A stretch of DNA of 64,000 bases from Mytilus edulis (taxonomy: Eukaryota > Mollusca > Bivalvia > Mytilida > Mytilidae): assembly GCF_963676685.1 (NCBI RefSeq), contig NC_092355.1, positions 81,063,176-81,127,175 on the forward strand, written 5' to 3'. The notes beneath the pieces were generated by a model. It ran no database searches. It was not told where the DNA came from and saw only the letters and a program-made list of their open reading frames with translations. Shown one piece after another: positions 12,610 to 23,482 of the stretch. A program made the position numbers and the translations under genes. The first letter of the stretch is position 1, and each line of letters starts with the position of its first letter.

Positions 12610-13460
12610 TTAACTCGCCGTTATATTAGTTAATTTATTTTGTATTGGTAAACATTGTGTGCTACTCTAGGACAATGTGATGGATGACAAAATGATAGGA
12701 AGTTTGCTCATTGTTGAGAGCTATACAATTACCTATAGTTGTTCACATATTTCTTTTCATTTGGTTTTATTTGAATGTTGTCTGAATGGCTTTTATATCT
12801 TATTTTCATACTGTGTATCTTCTACACGAGAGTTGATATTTCAGCAGTGTACATATGATATTGCTGTTAACAAACATATCCCTATTTCAAACTGTATATC
12901 TCCTATCAACAGTGAAAACTATAAACGCCAATCAATAAGCTACAACGATCGTAAAGAAAACTATAAACGTTAATCTACGGAATATGTTTTGGTGATGTAT
13001 TATATGTTGACATCCATACCAACTTAAATAATCAGGGGAGTATATCACATTTGTTTTACTTTTACGTATTTTTTTTTTATCAATTTTGAAAACAATCATT
13101 AGTCAAACAATTATATCACTAGCCTGTCAACACTGTGGTAGTGAGTTAGAATCCCGCATATATCAGATGCGTTTGACTCAAAACTTTTAAAATTGATTAG
13201 AATTGTCAGTGTTAATTCTAATGGTTCTCATCGGGAACTCTGGGTTCTTCCATGAATAAAAACGGACCACCATGAAATAGTACAAAGTACTGAAAGTGAC
13301 GTTAACAACAATCAATCTAATGTAAAGAATCTAAATTTTTGTTATCATGGAATCTAAGACAGTTGGCATACCCCTATCACTAGAATTTACTTACAGGGTT
13401 TTAGGGGGCGGCGGTGTAAAACGAATGGCTTATTGAAAAGATAAAACATTGTTTTTGTAA
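12610..13460. other. Intergenic, no gene seen
   Basis: A 98-codon plus-strand frame at 12677-12973 has no recognisable domain, no flanking promoter and AT-driven composition. I see nothing else. Confidence 0.4.
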
Positions 13461-13465
13461 AAACA

Positions 13466-13850
13466 AGAAGATGGTGTAATTGCTAATGAAATAACTCTCC
13501 ACAACAGACTAAATGACACCGACATTAATAATTATAAGTCACCGTACGGCCTTCAACAATCAGCAATTCCCATTCCGCATACTCAGCTATAAACGGTCAC
13601 ACATCGAAATCTTGGAAATATACCACAGGGTTTCGCAATAAACATAGAACAGTAATTAGTAAATAAACTCTTTATAGATGACAGTATTGAAATTTCGTTT
13701 ATACGCCAGACGCGCGTTTCGTCATAAAAGACTCATCAGTGACGCTCGAATAAAAAAATGTTAAAAAGGCCAAACAAAGTACTAAGTTAAAGAGCATTGA
13801 GGACCAAAAGTTCCTAATAGTTTTGCCAAATACAACATACTCGTACACAT
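13466..13850 (+). repeat. Two dispersed elements in the same orientation
   Basis: A GATGGTGTAATTGC copy of the GATGTGGTATGATTG family (13466-13620, with ACGGCCTTCAACAATCAGCA) is followed by a CAGACGCGCGTTTCGTC family copy (13690-13850). Confidence 0.65.
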
Positions 13851-14329
13851 TGGAGTCGGTGCTTGATGTCTGGTGGTTTGTAGATATTTTACAATGACCT
13901 TCTGAGTAGGTATTGTTTGCACGAAAATAACATGAATAAGAAGCATGTTGATTTATTGTTTATTTTTTGTTATATACAATTGATAATTTAGATAAAATTG
14001 TAAAACCATAGGCATAAGTATAAAAGTAGGTGTAATACAAATAATAAAACTGAACGATACAATTTAAGTTCACTAAATATAAATATGTTTTGAGGTTCAT
14101 ATGTGTTGTTCTTCACTTTCTGTATTATATATGTTTGTATATGTTTTTGCTTGACCCGTATGGGTGTATTTTGCAAATACAAGTATTATGACTAAAAGAT
14201 CTAAATGTTTAATAAGATTCACAACATTTAATAAAGTATATAAAATCAAAATACAAATTGAAAAATGGCCGGAAGTCTACTCTTTGCTATATAATACATA
14301 GTACTGAGTAAAAACTAAATATATAAATG

Positions 14330-14794
14330 TTATAATGCGTTCATTGATGCCAACTTCTGGAACAGGTCTTTCATGGAATGCTCAATTGCACCTCCTCTGC
14401 TTTGTTTTGTGGCAGTTGCTGTTTCTCCAGTGGTTTCATCCACACATTTACCTTTATATTTCCACTCAAATCCATCTATCTGACCTTTGAATGACCAGCT
14501 TACCATCTTTCCATCACCACGATCAATCTATCAAATGAAAGAAGGCAATACTTTTAATGATAAAACAACAGTTATGAAGCTAATGTTTAATTTATATACC
14601 TTTAACAATACCAATTACTAACGTTTCCTTATTGATTTTATTTTATTCTTGACCCACATCTGTTTCTTTGAAAGTCTTGCAAATAGTTAAACCAAATTAA
14701 AACTACTTACCTTTCCTTCGCCAGATGTTCCCAGTGCATTTGCCAAATCTCCAGCGGCTTTAATTCTGGCCAAAAAGTTTCCAAGTGTATCCAT
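14330..14794 (-). CDS. ALF/scygonadin-like protein, copy B (two coding exons)
   Basis: Paralogue of the gene at 7633, with the clearer family match. Coding sequence: 14711-14794, then 14330-14527 (stop 14330-14332), 93 residues. The intron is 183 bp with GT-AG ends (AAG|GTAAGT). The N-terminal 28 residues look helical (NFLARIKAAGDLANALG), matching the family's N-terminal helix. Exon 3 has FEWKYKGK followed by Cys56, then SRGGAIEHSMKDLFQKLA, close to the ALF core 'WKYKGK...RSGAVEHS'. There is only one Cys, so the conserved disulfide that closes the lipid A-binding hairpin cannot form within one chain. Acidic Asp and Glu sit where known ALFs are strongly basic. No signal peptide: the first Met follows an in-frame TGA in the 5' exon. 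Expected to be cytosolic unless an unseen alternative start exists. Family assignment is by eye. Confidence 0.75.
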
Positions 14795-15237
14795 TAGTAT
14801 CTATTCGATTGAACAAAACCTTAAAAGAAAAATAACACATTTGCATGAAATTAGTCGTTCTGGCACGAACTGACATTTTAAAACGGTACTTAAATGGTAC
14901 CCTTCAATTTGGACAATATCTTTTTTGTACAAATATAGAATTCCATTTATTAATTTCAAAGTCAGTATCAATTATTATCCAATTAAACTATAAGAATCAT
15001 GTAAAAATAACAAAAACAACACATTTTTTTTCTTTCTATTTTTGGTTTAAAAAATGATGATTATTAGTTTGATACTTTCAACCATTTATTTAACAATCCT
15101 ATCAACAGCTGTGAAAAGTTGAAATATTAAGCTTTTATGTAGTACTATACATAGTTTGTGTCTAAATAATTATTTTCCAATCTTTAGAAAAATCGTAATG
15201 ATTATAGATTCGAATAAAAGTTACTGAAGTTGTTTAC

Positions 15238-15300
15238 CTTCAATCAAAGTTGTGAATGTGAATGAAAAAAAAATAATCATTTGGAATTTATATATACCAT
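15238..15300 (-). promoter_or_regulatory. Core promoter and 5' UTR exon of ALF-like copy B
   Basis: TATATAAA on the minus strand at 15287-15294 lies 31 nt upstream of an initiator TTCATTC whose A is at 15263. The predicted first exon is only about 26 nt (15238-15263) and ends at GATTGAAG|GTAAAC. Joined to the acceptor at 14800 it gives ...TGATTGAAG|ATACTAATGG, with TGA in frame before the ATG. Inferred from sequence; transcript ends are not known. Confidence 0.65.
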
Positions 15301-15824
15301 TTGAGGGTACTTATAATTCAAATTTCCCGTAGTGCTATTTATAGATATTACTACCTTTAGTACCTGTAATACCTTTAATAGGATGTATGTTTAGACATAT
15401 CCAATACTAGTTAGTTAAATTAAAAGTAAATGGTTTTGGCATTTAAAGACTTTTTAGAAATGTATCATACATTAGATGACTTTGGGACAATGTGAAAATT
15501 TTCACAAATTTTATATCTATTTTTAACAGATATGTACAGATTTTCTAAGTTAAATTGAAAGTTGCTTGTTTTGAGATGTAATAGCTTTTTAAATTCATAG
15601 TTTATTAGATCATATAGGGAAAGGGAGAAGTTCAGGAAAGGGCTTATGTCGGCATATAATTCAAAGAACATCTGGTGAAAGTTTTTTTAATGTCTACTAA
15701 ACGAAAATGTCGGCGTTTGTGCTCAGTTTCAACATTTATATATGTTTTGTATCATTAATTAAATGCAACATATATTCAAATAATAACACTGAACACAAAG
15801 GCGGCCACTTCAATTTTTATTCAA

Positions 15825-16165
15825 AAACCGTTATAAATAAGTACAAATGGTAAGATTGGGAAGAACTCCGTATTTTGCAAGAATTATTGATTATAGTACC
15901 TGATGCATGTCTATTAATTTGTATTGTCAACGAAATTCCACACCTGGGGGTGTGCCTTAGCGGGTCGCTCAATAAAATGTGTACCAGTTCAGTGAATATA
16001 GACGTCAAACTAATCTTTAAAACATTTTACTAAACTAAAATTTAAAAAACATACAAGACTATCACAGTCTAGAGGCTCCTGACTTGAGACTAGTGCAAAA
16101 ATACGGAGGGGTTTAACATGTTTTGTTAGTCTCAACCCTCCCCTATACCTCTAGCCTCTAGTTAT
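15825..16165. repeat. Two dispersed mussel elements
   Basis: 15830-16010 contains CACACCTGGGGGTGTGCC (an imperfect palindrome) and a GGGTCGCTCAATAAAATGTG block. 16040-16165 contains GAGGCTCCTGACTTGAGACT and CTCAACCCTCCCCTATACCT. The second motif partly recurs at 22880 in the long element copy. No gene. Confidence 0.5.
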
Positions 16166-16179
16166 TGACCTGCCAGCTC

Positions 16180-16785
16180 CAGACATCAACTGATTGAACG
16201 ATTATATCTTCACCATATGAACATCAACCATAATTCCTCCCGTTTATAATCCAGTGATTTAGTTTCATACTATCATAAAACATATAAGAAGAACATAACC
16301 CGTATCATGCTAAAAACTGTTTTTAGATTAATTGTATTTATTTCCAATGCAAAAACCGTATGAGTGCATCAATATTGATACGAAAATATGCAATCCTTAA
16401 TGACCTTACAACAGTATTGTAACTATAACCCTTCTAAATACGTCTGTTCAAAGCTTTGGTTAGATTTCGGGGTGAATACCGACTTGTTTGTGATTTTTTA
16501 AAGAAAAGTTTACATTTTAAACAAGTATGTTAAAACGCTATATCTATGGCTGAAAAGTGTGTTTACTGGGCCTAATACTTAAAACAAATTGGTGATTAGT
16601 TTCACAAATAGTGATTAGCAAAATATTGAGTTCGGGCTATTTATTCCATGTACGCATTTAGGGAAAAAATTCGTTATTTTTATAATTGTTTTCATTATGA
16701 ATTGGGCTTCACTAACATTTTTGTCCAAGCGAACTTAGCTTGTTTATTCCATAGTCTCATTTAAACATCTTGACTTTATATACTG
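16180..16785. other. Intergenic; end of the ALF duplication unit
   Basis: 16480-16790 matches 10130-10410 upstream of copy A in order and sequence (CGCATTTAGGGA, GGCTTCACTAACATTT, TTATTCCATAGTCTCAT). No exon is seen. Confidence 0.5.
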
Positions 16786-16789
16786 TATA

Positions 16790-16970
16790 TACGCTTGAAA
16801 TATCTTTAATAGGGCCGTAACTAGCCTCTTTTAATAGTGAGGCCAAATTTATTCGCCGAGCGGAGCAAGGGGTCTGGGGGCCGCTGAAGGCCCCAAGAAG
16901 CTCTGAGAAAAATAACGCAAAATCGTGCATTTTGAGCGTTTCCCAGACTCTTTCTTGCATTGAAACGGCT
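16790..16970 (-). repeat. Dispersed element with GCCGAGCGGAGC core
   Basis: A GC-richer block with TTCGCCGAGCGGAGCAAGGG, GGGGCCGCTGAAGGCCCC (self-complementary) and CAGACTCTTTCTTGCATTGA. It resembles a family common in mussel DNA. The 67-codon minus frame across it is not supported as a gene. Confidence 0.5.
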
Positions 16971-17139
16971 TAATTAATTTTTGGGTTTTTTTTTTTTTGA
17001 CAATCAGGTCCCAAAGCAAAAACAAAGATTCATTGTAAATTTAAGACTTTTAGGTATTAGAGACAACATTAAAAGACCGATATGTAGGATAAAGCAAAAA
17101 TTGTTATTCTCATAATTATTAATACCGTATCCTACATAC

Positions 17140-17310
17140 GTTTCTACATTACAAAATGCCTGTACCAAGTCAGGAATATGACAGTTGTTATCCATTCGTT
17201 TGATAATGTTTGATGTGTTTGGACTTTTGATTTTGCCTTTTGATTTTTGATTTTCCTTTTTGAATTTTCCTCGGAGTTCAGTATTTTTGTGTTTTTACTT
17301 TTTATCCGTC
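17140..17310 (-). repeat. Dispersed element, CTGACTTGGTACAGGC family (minus)
   Basis: Inverted copy: GCCTGTACCAAGTCAGGAAT, GACAGTTGTTATCCATTCGT, then TTTGATGTGTTTGGAC and a T-rich end. Confidence 0.65.
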
Positions 17311-17724
17311 TGTCTGTTGTTGTCTTGTATTGTGATTAGACTTTGGTGATTTTTTTATGACTAGGTTTGAATATAGTGACATTACAGTATTATACTTTAA
17401 GTACTAGAACTGCTTAAGTCCACACTAGGGATCATCTTCACCTTGTTTTACGATCTTTTATGGTATTAATGATTCTTTAAAAGTATTGTTGAAGACCATC
17501 CGGCAACTATCAAGATGAAGAGCAGGGACAAAAACTTTGACCATTGATCATTTATATACCTTATGACTGGTTATGAGGGTACTAGCAAGTTTTTTGTTCC
17601 TGAAATACCTACTATTACACGAGGCGAAGACGATAGCAATAGTTAGTATCAAACGTCTTTAAGTCAGATATGAATTTATGGAGCTACATATATGGGGTGT
17701 TTGGAATTTACACTCAAATAAACT

Positions 17725-17965
17725 CATCATAGATACCAGGATTAAAATTTTACATGTACGCCAGACGCATGCTTTGTTTACAAAAGACTCATCAGTGACG
17801 CTTGAATAAAAAAATGTTTGAAAAGCCAAATAAAGTACGAAATTGAAAAGCATTGAGGACCAAAAATTTCAAAAAGTTTCACCAAATGCAGCTAAGGTAA
17901 TCTATTCCTAAGGTATAAAAGCCTTAGTATTTCAAAAATTCAAAGTTTTGTTAAAAGGTAATTTA
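17725..17965 (+). repeat. Dispersed element, CAGACGCGCGTTTCGTC family
   Basis: Copy with ACGCCAGACGCATGCTTTG, CTCATCAGTGACGCTTG and GCATTGAGGACC. It extends to the TAAGGTATAAAAGCCTTAG block. It lies where the last coding exon of the decayed ALF copy would be expected. Confidence 0.65.
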
Positions 17966-18023
17966 TTATTATGAACATATCAATGATAACTCAAGTCATT
18001 ACAGAAGTGCTGACTAGTTTGTG

Positions 18024-18056
18024 CCCCTCTCTCTCTCGAGAGAGAGAGAGAGAGCT

Positions 18057-18099
<43 letters not shown>
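18024..18099 (+). repeat. (GA)n microsatellite with CT/GA palindromes
   Basis: Pyrimidine run (CT)n turns into (GA)n at TCGA (18036-18039), giving a perfect 22-bp palindrome at 18027-18048. A second switch at GAGCTCGAG follows near 18052, then about 20 GA units. The 95-codon frame over it has a meaningless Arg-Glu repeat. Confidence 0.85.
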
Positions 18100-18100
<1 letters not shown>

Positions 18101-18160
18101 TATGTATCTGCATCTGTGAAGGATACCTTTCAAATAATAAAAACCAAGTCAACTCCTTAC

Positions 18161-18595
18161 CTCTCCTGTACCATATTGTGCTTGTCCCATATCTTCAGCA
18201 CCTTCCAAATGTTGTTTCTTATGTATCTATTGCAGACAAAATCCTAGATAACGAATAATAACTTTGCATAAAAGATTTCGTTTTAAGATGGTCATACATT
18301 TTTTAATAACTCACTTAACGTCGTGTAACAGAATCATGGTTTAAATTTATGTATTACTCCCAGTTTAAATCAATAAAACTCAAACACAACAAACCATTTT
18401 GCCTATTATTAAATCATCTATATTTCTGTTTAGCCATGTCTGTCCCGACAGTTATCAACGTTGGTATGTTTAGCTTTACATGCATATTAATTTTTACGTA
18501 TTGTAAACTGGTATAAAGTTTTCTTCTTTATTTGGCAATCTTTGAAATAATTTCCCATTGTGTTATTTATAGTTCTTATGGCCGTCATGTTCCCG
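18161..18595 (-). pseudogene. Decayed third ALF-like copy (exon 2 plus upstream block)
   Basis: On the minus strand, 18226-18161 matches exon 2 of copy A: acceptor CAATAG|ATAC, then codons giving LEGAEDMGQAQYGTGE, and donor GAGAG|GTAAGG. The ATACTAATGG start context has become ATACATAAG, so the initiator ATG is gone. The upstream block AATTTCCCATTGTGTTATTTATAG (about 18548-18571, relative to 9774 and 15330) is preserved but the TATA box is not. No match to the third exon is visible on the downstream side; a dispersed element and a (GA)n tract occupy that space. A dead copy is the best reading. Confidence 0.6.
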
Positions 18596-18599
18596 ACAT

Positions 18600-20210
18600 T
18601 ATGTGATCAGAAATATGTGAAAATTTACAGAAATTGTTTATCTTTGTGTAACATATCTTTCTACATTGCCATGCCAACTTACATGTAGCCTAATGAGGAT
18701 GCAGGTTTACAGAATAGAGAATAATGCCGAAACAAAAAGAAAAAACGGACCAAAATAAAAAAAAAAAAGAATTGAGAATAATGCTGTCCGTCAATAATAA
18801 GAATAGAAAATATTGGGCATAAAGTGTAAAGAAAAAAGACAAAATGGCCTGAAAAATAAAGAGAACAGAAATGAACGAGCCCTCATCTTCACCCTCGAGT
18901 CAAATAAAGAGACTGTCTCCGGTATACAGTGTATCGTGATAACAAACTAGGGAAAAAATCATATAATGTTAACCATTTTTACCGTTTAGATGAGGTTACC
19001 ACTTTTGAAACGATTTTTTAACATCTAAAGATTTTAAAACTTGAATGCCAACAAGTAGCAAACAAAGACAAGATTTTGAGTTATTCACCAAAACTGGTCA
19101 CTTAGTCCTGGACAATTTCGAAGTCAATCGACCTCCGTTCCCCCTTTGGTCAGATATTCAACTGTGTCTCATTCTTTTCCAAGACAATTTTTAGATAATG
19201 ATAGTGTGACTTCATATTTACTAAAATTGCTATCAAAAAGACGTTTTCTAAAGAATACGACAAAACCATTTTTTTTTGTTCGGCGAATTGCATGAAGTTG
19301 TACGACGAATTGCAAAATAACAACTTATTTTCTGTATATGGCGTCTTGCAATAAACTATTATGTAACGATGATATGAATCAACACATAGATAATAAAAGC
19401 GGTGATATTGTGTACATTGCAATGTGTTACCAGATTACAAATATACGAAAAAAATGTGTTTCCATTTAAAAATTAAGGGTGGGGTTAATAAAACATTGTG
19501 TTTCTAACTAAATTTCTAGTTAATGTAAAACCAAATATCAAATTTTCGAAAAATGCAATTATGGTGTATTACACTATACTGAGACTATTTTTTTGATAGG
19601 TGAAAATCTGTTTTTTATAAAATATAAACGCATCGAAATTCTACATAGAAGATGCCTATGGTTACCAATATATTATACAATTATACATCTTACATCATAC
19701 ATAAACAAAGTAGGTACAGTTACATGTTGATATTTTTTTTTTATTTTGGAATCACAAACATCAATCAACCGTTTTTTACGAGAAATCTTTTAAAAGTACT
19801 AATATCAAAAAAGAAAATTCTTGATGTGAATATGACAATGTTTTTTTCGTATTACGCTCATTGTTCAAATTAAATTTAAAAAATCATTTTAAGATTTGAC
19901 AATTACCATTATAAAGTCTCAAGTGACTTTTATATTTCCATAAATAGACAGTAAGATTTAAAAATAAACTGGTTTTTGTTTATTAATACGTGTACTTAAA
20001 GTTCATGTGGACCTTTTAGATTAGATGGCCATGTTATAACTTGAAAATTTACTATGAGTACAGACAAACCTGCGTATCTTAAAAAGAAAATAAGGCAAAG
20101 CATATGCTGGATAAAAAAAATTCAAATACATTTTATGGTTAAAAACATATAACACTTTAAAACTGGATTGGAAGAGCAGCTTTTTTTCTTTCCTGTTGAA
20201 GAGGCAAAAA
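18600..20210. other. Intergenic, no gene seen
   Basis: AT-rich. Minus-strand frames near 19150-19422 and a plus frame at 19652-19873 lack any domain or splice support. Confidence 0.4.
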
Positions 20211-20214
20211 TATA

Positions 20215-20430
20215 ATGTGACAAAGAAGCACAAAAAGGCATACAAACAAAGCACATTAGCAAATAACGAAAGACAAGAATACAAATATGTACAATAGCAC
20301 AATAAAACAATGACGGGATGTTTAAGTACAGAACCACGTCAAATGTATCAAAGAAACACAAAAGGCATATAGACAAAGCACATTTGCAAAAACGAAATAC
20401 AATAATACAAAGTGTTGCATTAAACAATAA
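20215..20430 (+). repeat. Two diverged copies of a ~126-bp unit
   Basis: AAAGGCATACAAACAAAGCA near 20236 recurs as AAAGGCATATAGACAAAGCA near 20362, with the surrounding sequence also matching. The overlapping 93- and 101-codon minus-strand frames are products of this duplication. Confidence 0.6.
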
Positions 20431-20439
20431 GACATCACA

Positions 20440-21745
20440 TCCCCTGTAAACGCTTAAAACTAGATCATGTCAATGGGTGTTCCATTTTAGCAAGGATGTT
20501 ATCAATTATTGCTTTACGAGAAAAAAGTAAAAATGTAAATACGTTAAAATAAAAACAAAACTTCCATTTAATGATATTATCATTTCCTTCGTTAAATAGA
20601 AAACAACTAGTGCATCATCACAAAGGAGCTTGGTGTAAAATTGGATTAAAATGTTGCTATGCGAATAAATTTATTGAGTACCAACCAAATTATAAACCTC
20701 GACCAATAAGCTACTGCGAATAAGTGACAACAATGGAAAGTAAAATGATAATGCTAAATTCATTCCCTTCTTCTTGAGACGCTGTCTCATACTGATTAGT
20801 TTTGGTTAAGGATGATTGCTTGTCATGTTTTGGAGTTTTTGTCAGATTTTCGAAATCCTCTGTTTTTATCCATTTGAATGCCTTAAAATTTTCCCCATGG
20901 ACCCCGATTTTATAAATCATTTACATGTATAATTATAAGCCATTTGTAAAAGTCTTATAAAATCTTATTTATTTTTTAATAGTTTTTGAGAACTTTATCT
21001 GGTCAATGATAAAGCTATGAAAAATCAAGAGAGAATATTTTCCCGCCAAAATTCCAATGGCTAATATCTCGAAAACAAGCACATTGACCCCTATATTTTT
21101 TTTTTTTTTGCTTTTTTGATTCCTCAATTAATCCCCTATCAAGATATACTAGTGTTATGGAAAGCTATTTATATTGAAACTGAGCAGCGAACATCCTAAA
21201 AGGAATATCGCTAGTCTGTTGAAAAACACATCTACCAAACGTAGTATCACTCTAGAAAAAGCATGAAGATACGACATATTTACCAAGATGTAGAATCGAT
21301 AGCAAAATTATAAGATAACATATAAAAAAAATGCTGTCAAATTATCTTTACGATTGAATTATGAACTATATTACAACATTCTATTCGTTTTCCAACAATA
21401 GCTCTAAAAACATATCCCTATTATTATTTTTTATATATCTTGTGGGATAATTGAACTCATTATATCAATGTTTCTCGTCGTCATCATGAATTTGTAGATA
21501 ATAACAAAAAAATCCTTGTCATAACTAACCTTGGGTGAACAAAGTTCAACATATACAACACGTTTTCATGATTTTTCTTGTGGTGTTTTATTTTCTGAAA
21601 TACATCTAATTCCACTAGTTAACATGAGATAACGACATGTGTCAATAATTTACTACTCTCAACATCCGTGGTAATTCTATGTTTAATTTAGATAGGTTTC
21701 CTTATTTGTTTATCAATCACGAATTTGTGTCATAACAAAAAATGT
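20440..21745. other. Intergenic, no gene seen
   Basis: AT-rich DNA. Only short frames, including 20711-20920 on the minus strand, which has no recognisable feature. Confidence 0.4.
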
Positions 21746-21749
21746 TGGT

Positions 21750-22500
21750 TTTCTACTCTGTACGTCTGAGTCCGTTCCCCATCTTTATTTGGATCATTTC
21801 ATTTTCTCTCCAATCACTCACATTTGTCATGCAGAAAGGTTTGTATTCTACTCTGAACGTCTGAGTCCGTTTCCCATCTTTATTTGGATCATTTCATTTT
21901 CTCTCCAATCACTCACATTTGTCATGCAGAAAGGTTTGTATTCTACTCTGAACGTCTGAGTCCGTTCCCCTTCTTTATTTGGATCATTTCAATTTCTCTC
22001 CCAATCACTCACATTTGTCATGCAGAAAGGTTTTTATTCTACTCTAAACATCTCAATCCATCCCCTCTCTTCATTTGGATAATTTTCCTTTTTTCTCTAA
22101 ATCACGACCTTTTGTCATGAGAAAAGGTTTTGTTTTCTATTCTTATCATCTGAGTCTGTTCCCCATGTTATTTGTATTATTTTCAATCACGAACTTTTGT
22201 CATGCAGGAAAAGTTTGTTTTCTTCTCTGAATCATCTGAGTCTGTTCCCCATCTTTATATGGATCATTTTCCTTTTTCTCCGAATCACGAACTTCTGTCA
22301 TAAGGAAAATATAAAAAAGAAGATGTGGTATGATCACAAGAGACCAAAATGACACAGACATTAACAACTACAGGTCATCGTATGGTCTTCAACAAAGCCC
22401 ATACCGCATAGTCAGCTATAAAAGTTTGTTTTCTATTCTGAACATCCGAGTCTGTTCCCCATCTTTAGTTTGATCATGTTCCTTATTGTTTCTATCAATC
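21750..22500 (+). repeat. ~85-90-bp tandem repeat, ancestor of the 50-bp array
   Basis: About seven copies of a unit reading TTTCTACTCTGAACGTCTGA, GTCCGTTCCCCATCTTTATT, TGGATCATTTCATTTTCTCT and CAATCACTCACATTTGTCAT. Later copies drift to ACTTTTGTCATGCAGGAAA. An element of the GATGTGGTATGATTG family splits the array at 22310-22430. The first ~50 bp of this unit is homologous to the 50-bp unit at 23483. Confidence 0.75.
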
Positions 22501-22534
22501 ATTGTCCTGTGTCATTAAGAACGTAGATATATCA

Positions 22535-23035
22535 TAGTTATCAAAGGTACCAGGATTATAAGTTAATACGCCAGACGCGCGTTTCGTCTACATAAGACTC
22601 GTCAGTTACGCTCAGATGAAAATAGTTATAAAGCCAATCAAGTACAAAGTTAAAGAGCATTGAGGACCAAAATTCAAAAAGTTGTGCCAAATATGGCTAA
22701 GGTTATCTATTCCTGGGATAAGAAAATCCTTAAATTTTCGAAAAAATCAAAATTTTGTAACAGGAAATTTATTTTTAAAAAAGACCATATAATTGACATT
22801 CATGGCAATACCGGAGTGCTGACTACTGGGCTGATGAAACCCTAATGAATGACATTAACAAACGACACTACTGACTATCAGGTTCCTGACTTAGGACAGG
22901 TGCAAACAAATGCAGTGGGTGTAAAAGTTTTAATAGGTACATCAATTTCTTTTCGTTATAAGGCTGAACGAATACCGTTATGTGTTGTAATTTGCACGGG
23001 TGGATTCACCCGTGCATACCTAAGCGGGAAATAAA
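22535..23035 (+). repeat. Longest copy of the CAGACGCGCGTTTCGTC element
   Basis: Begins ATAGTTATCAAAGGTACCAG and runs through ACGCCAGACGCGCGTTTCGT, GAGCATTGAGGACC, CTATTCCTGGGATAAGAAAA, GAGTGCTGACTACTGGGCTG and on to CACGGGTGGATTCACCCGTG (a palindromic hairpin near 22995-23014). Two 61-codon frames inside (22660, 22849) look like element sequence, though I cannot exclude that one is a remnant of a coding frame. Confidence 0.65.
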
Positions 23036-23480
23036 TCATTCGACGGTTTGCATTCTCAGTCCATACGTTTAATTCAATTGCTGTAAAGGTCTGTTTGCCT
23101 TTTTATTTTTTGTTTAATTTTCTTTTTTCATTCATTTACATGTAGTTGTGAATTGCTTCTAATTTTTGTTATTATATTTTGTAGATTGTTCAGGCTGTTG
23201 ATAATACTTCTATTGAAGAGAATGTGATAAAGACTTTTTTTGCATAACACCTGCCATTCTAATTATTTTTTTTAACATGTTATTATCATGGTCCGAATGT
23301 ATTATTAAAAGACTGGATGCTGCAAACCTACATTCCATATAATATTTGTGTTTTGTGTTATTAAGCCTTGTAAAGAAAAGAAATACTTTATGTTCGGTTG
23401 AACCCGTGAAAAAGAACATAACAACCTTTAGCCTCACCTGAAACAATAGTGTAACATCACAGCATAAAAAGCAAACAAAG
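23036..23480. other. Intergenic, no gene seen
   Basis: T-rich sequence; the 78-codon minus-strand frame at 23210-23446 has no supporting feature. Confidence 0.35.
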
Positions 23481-23482
23481 GT

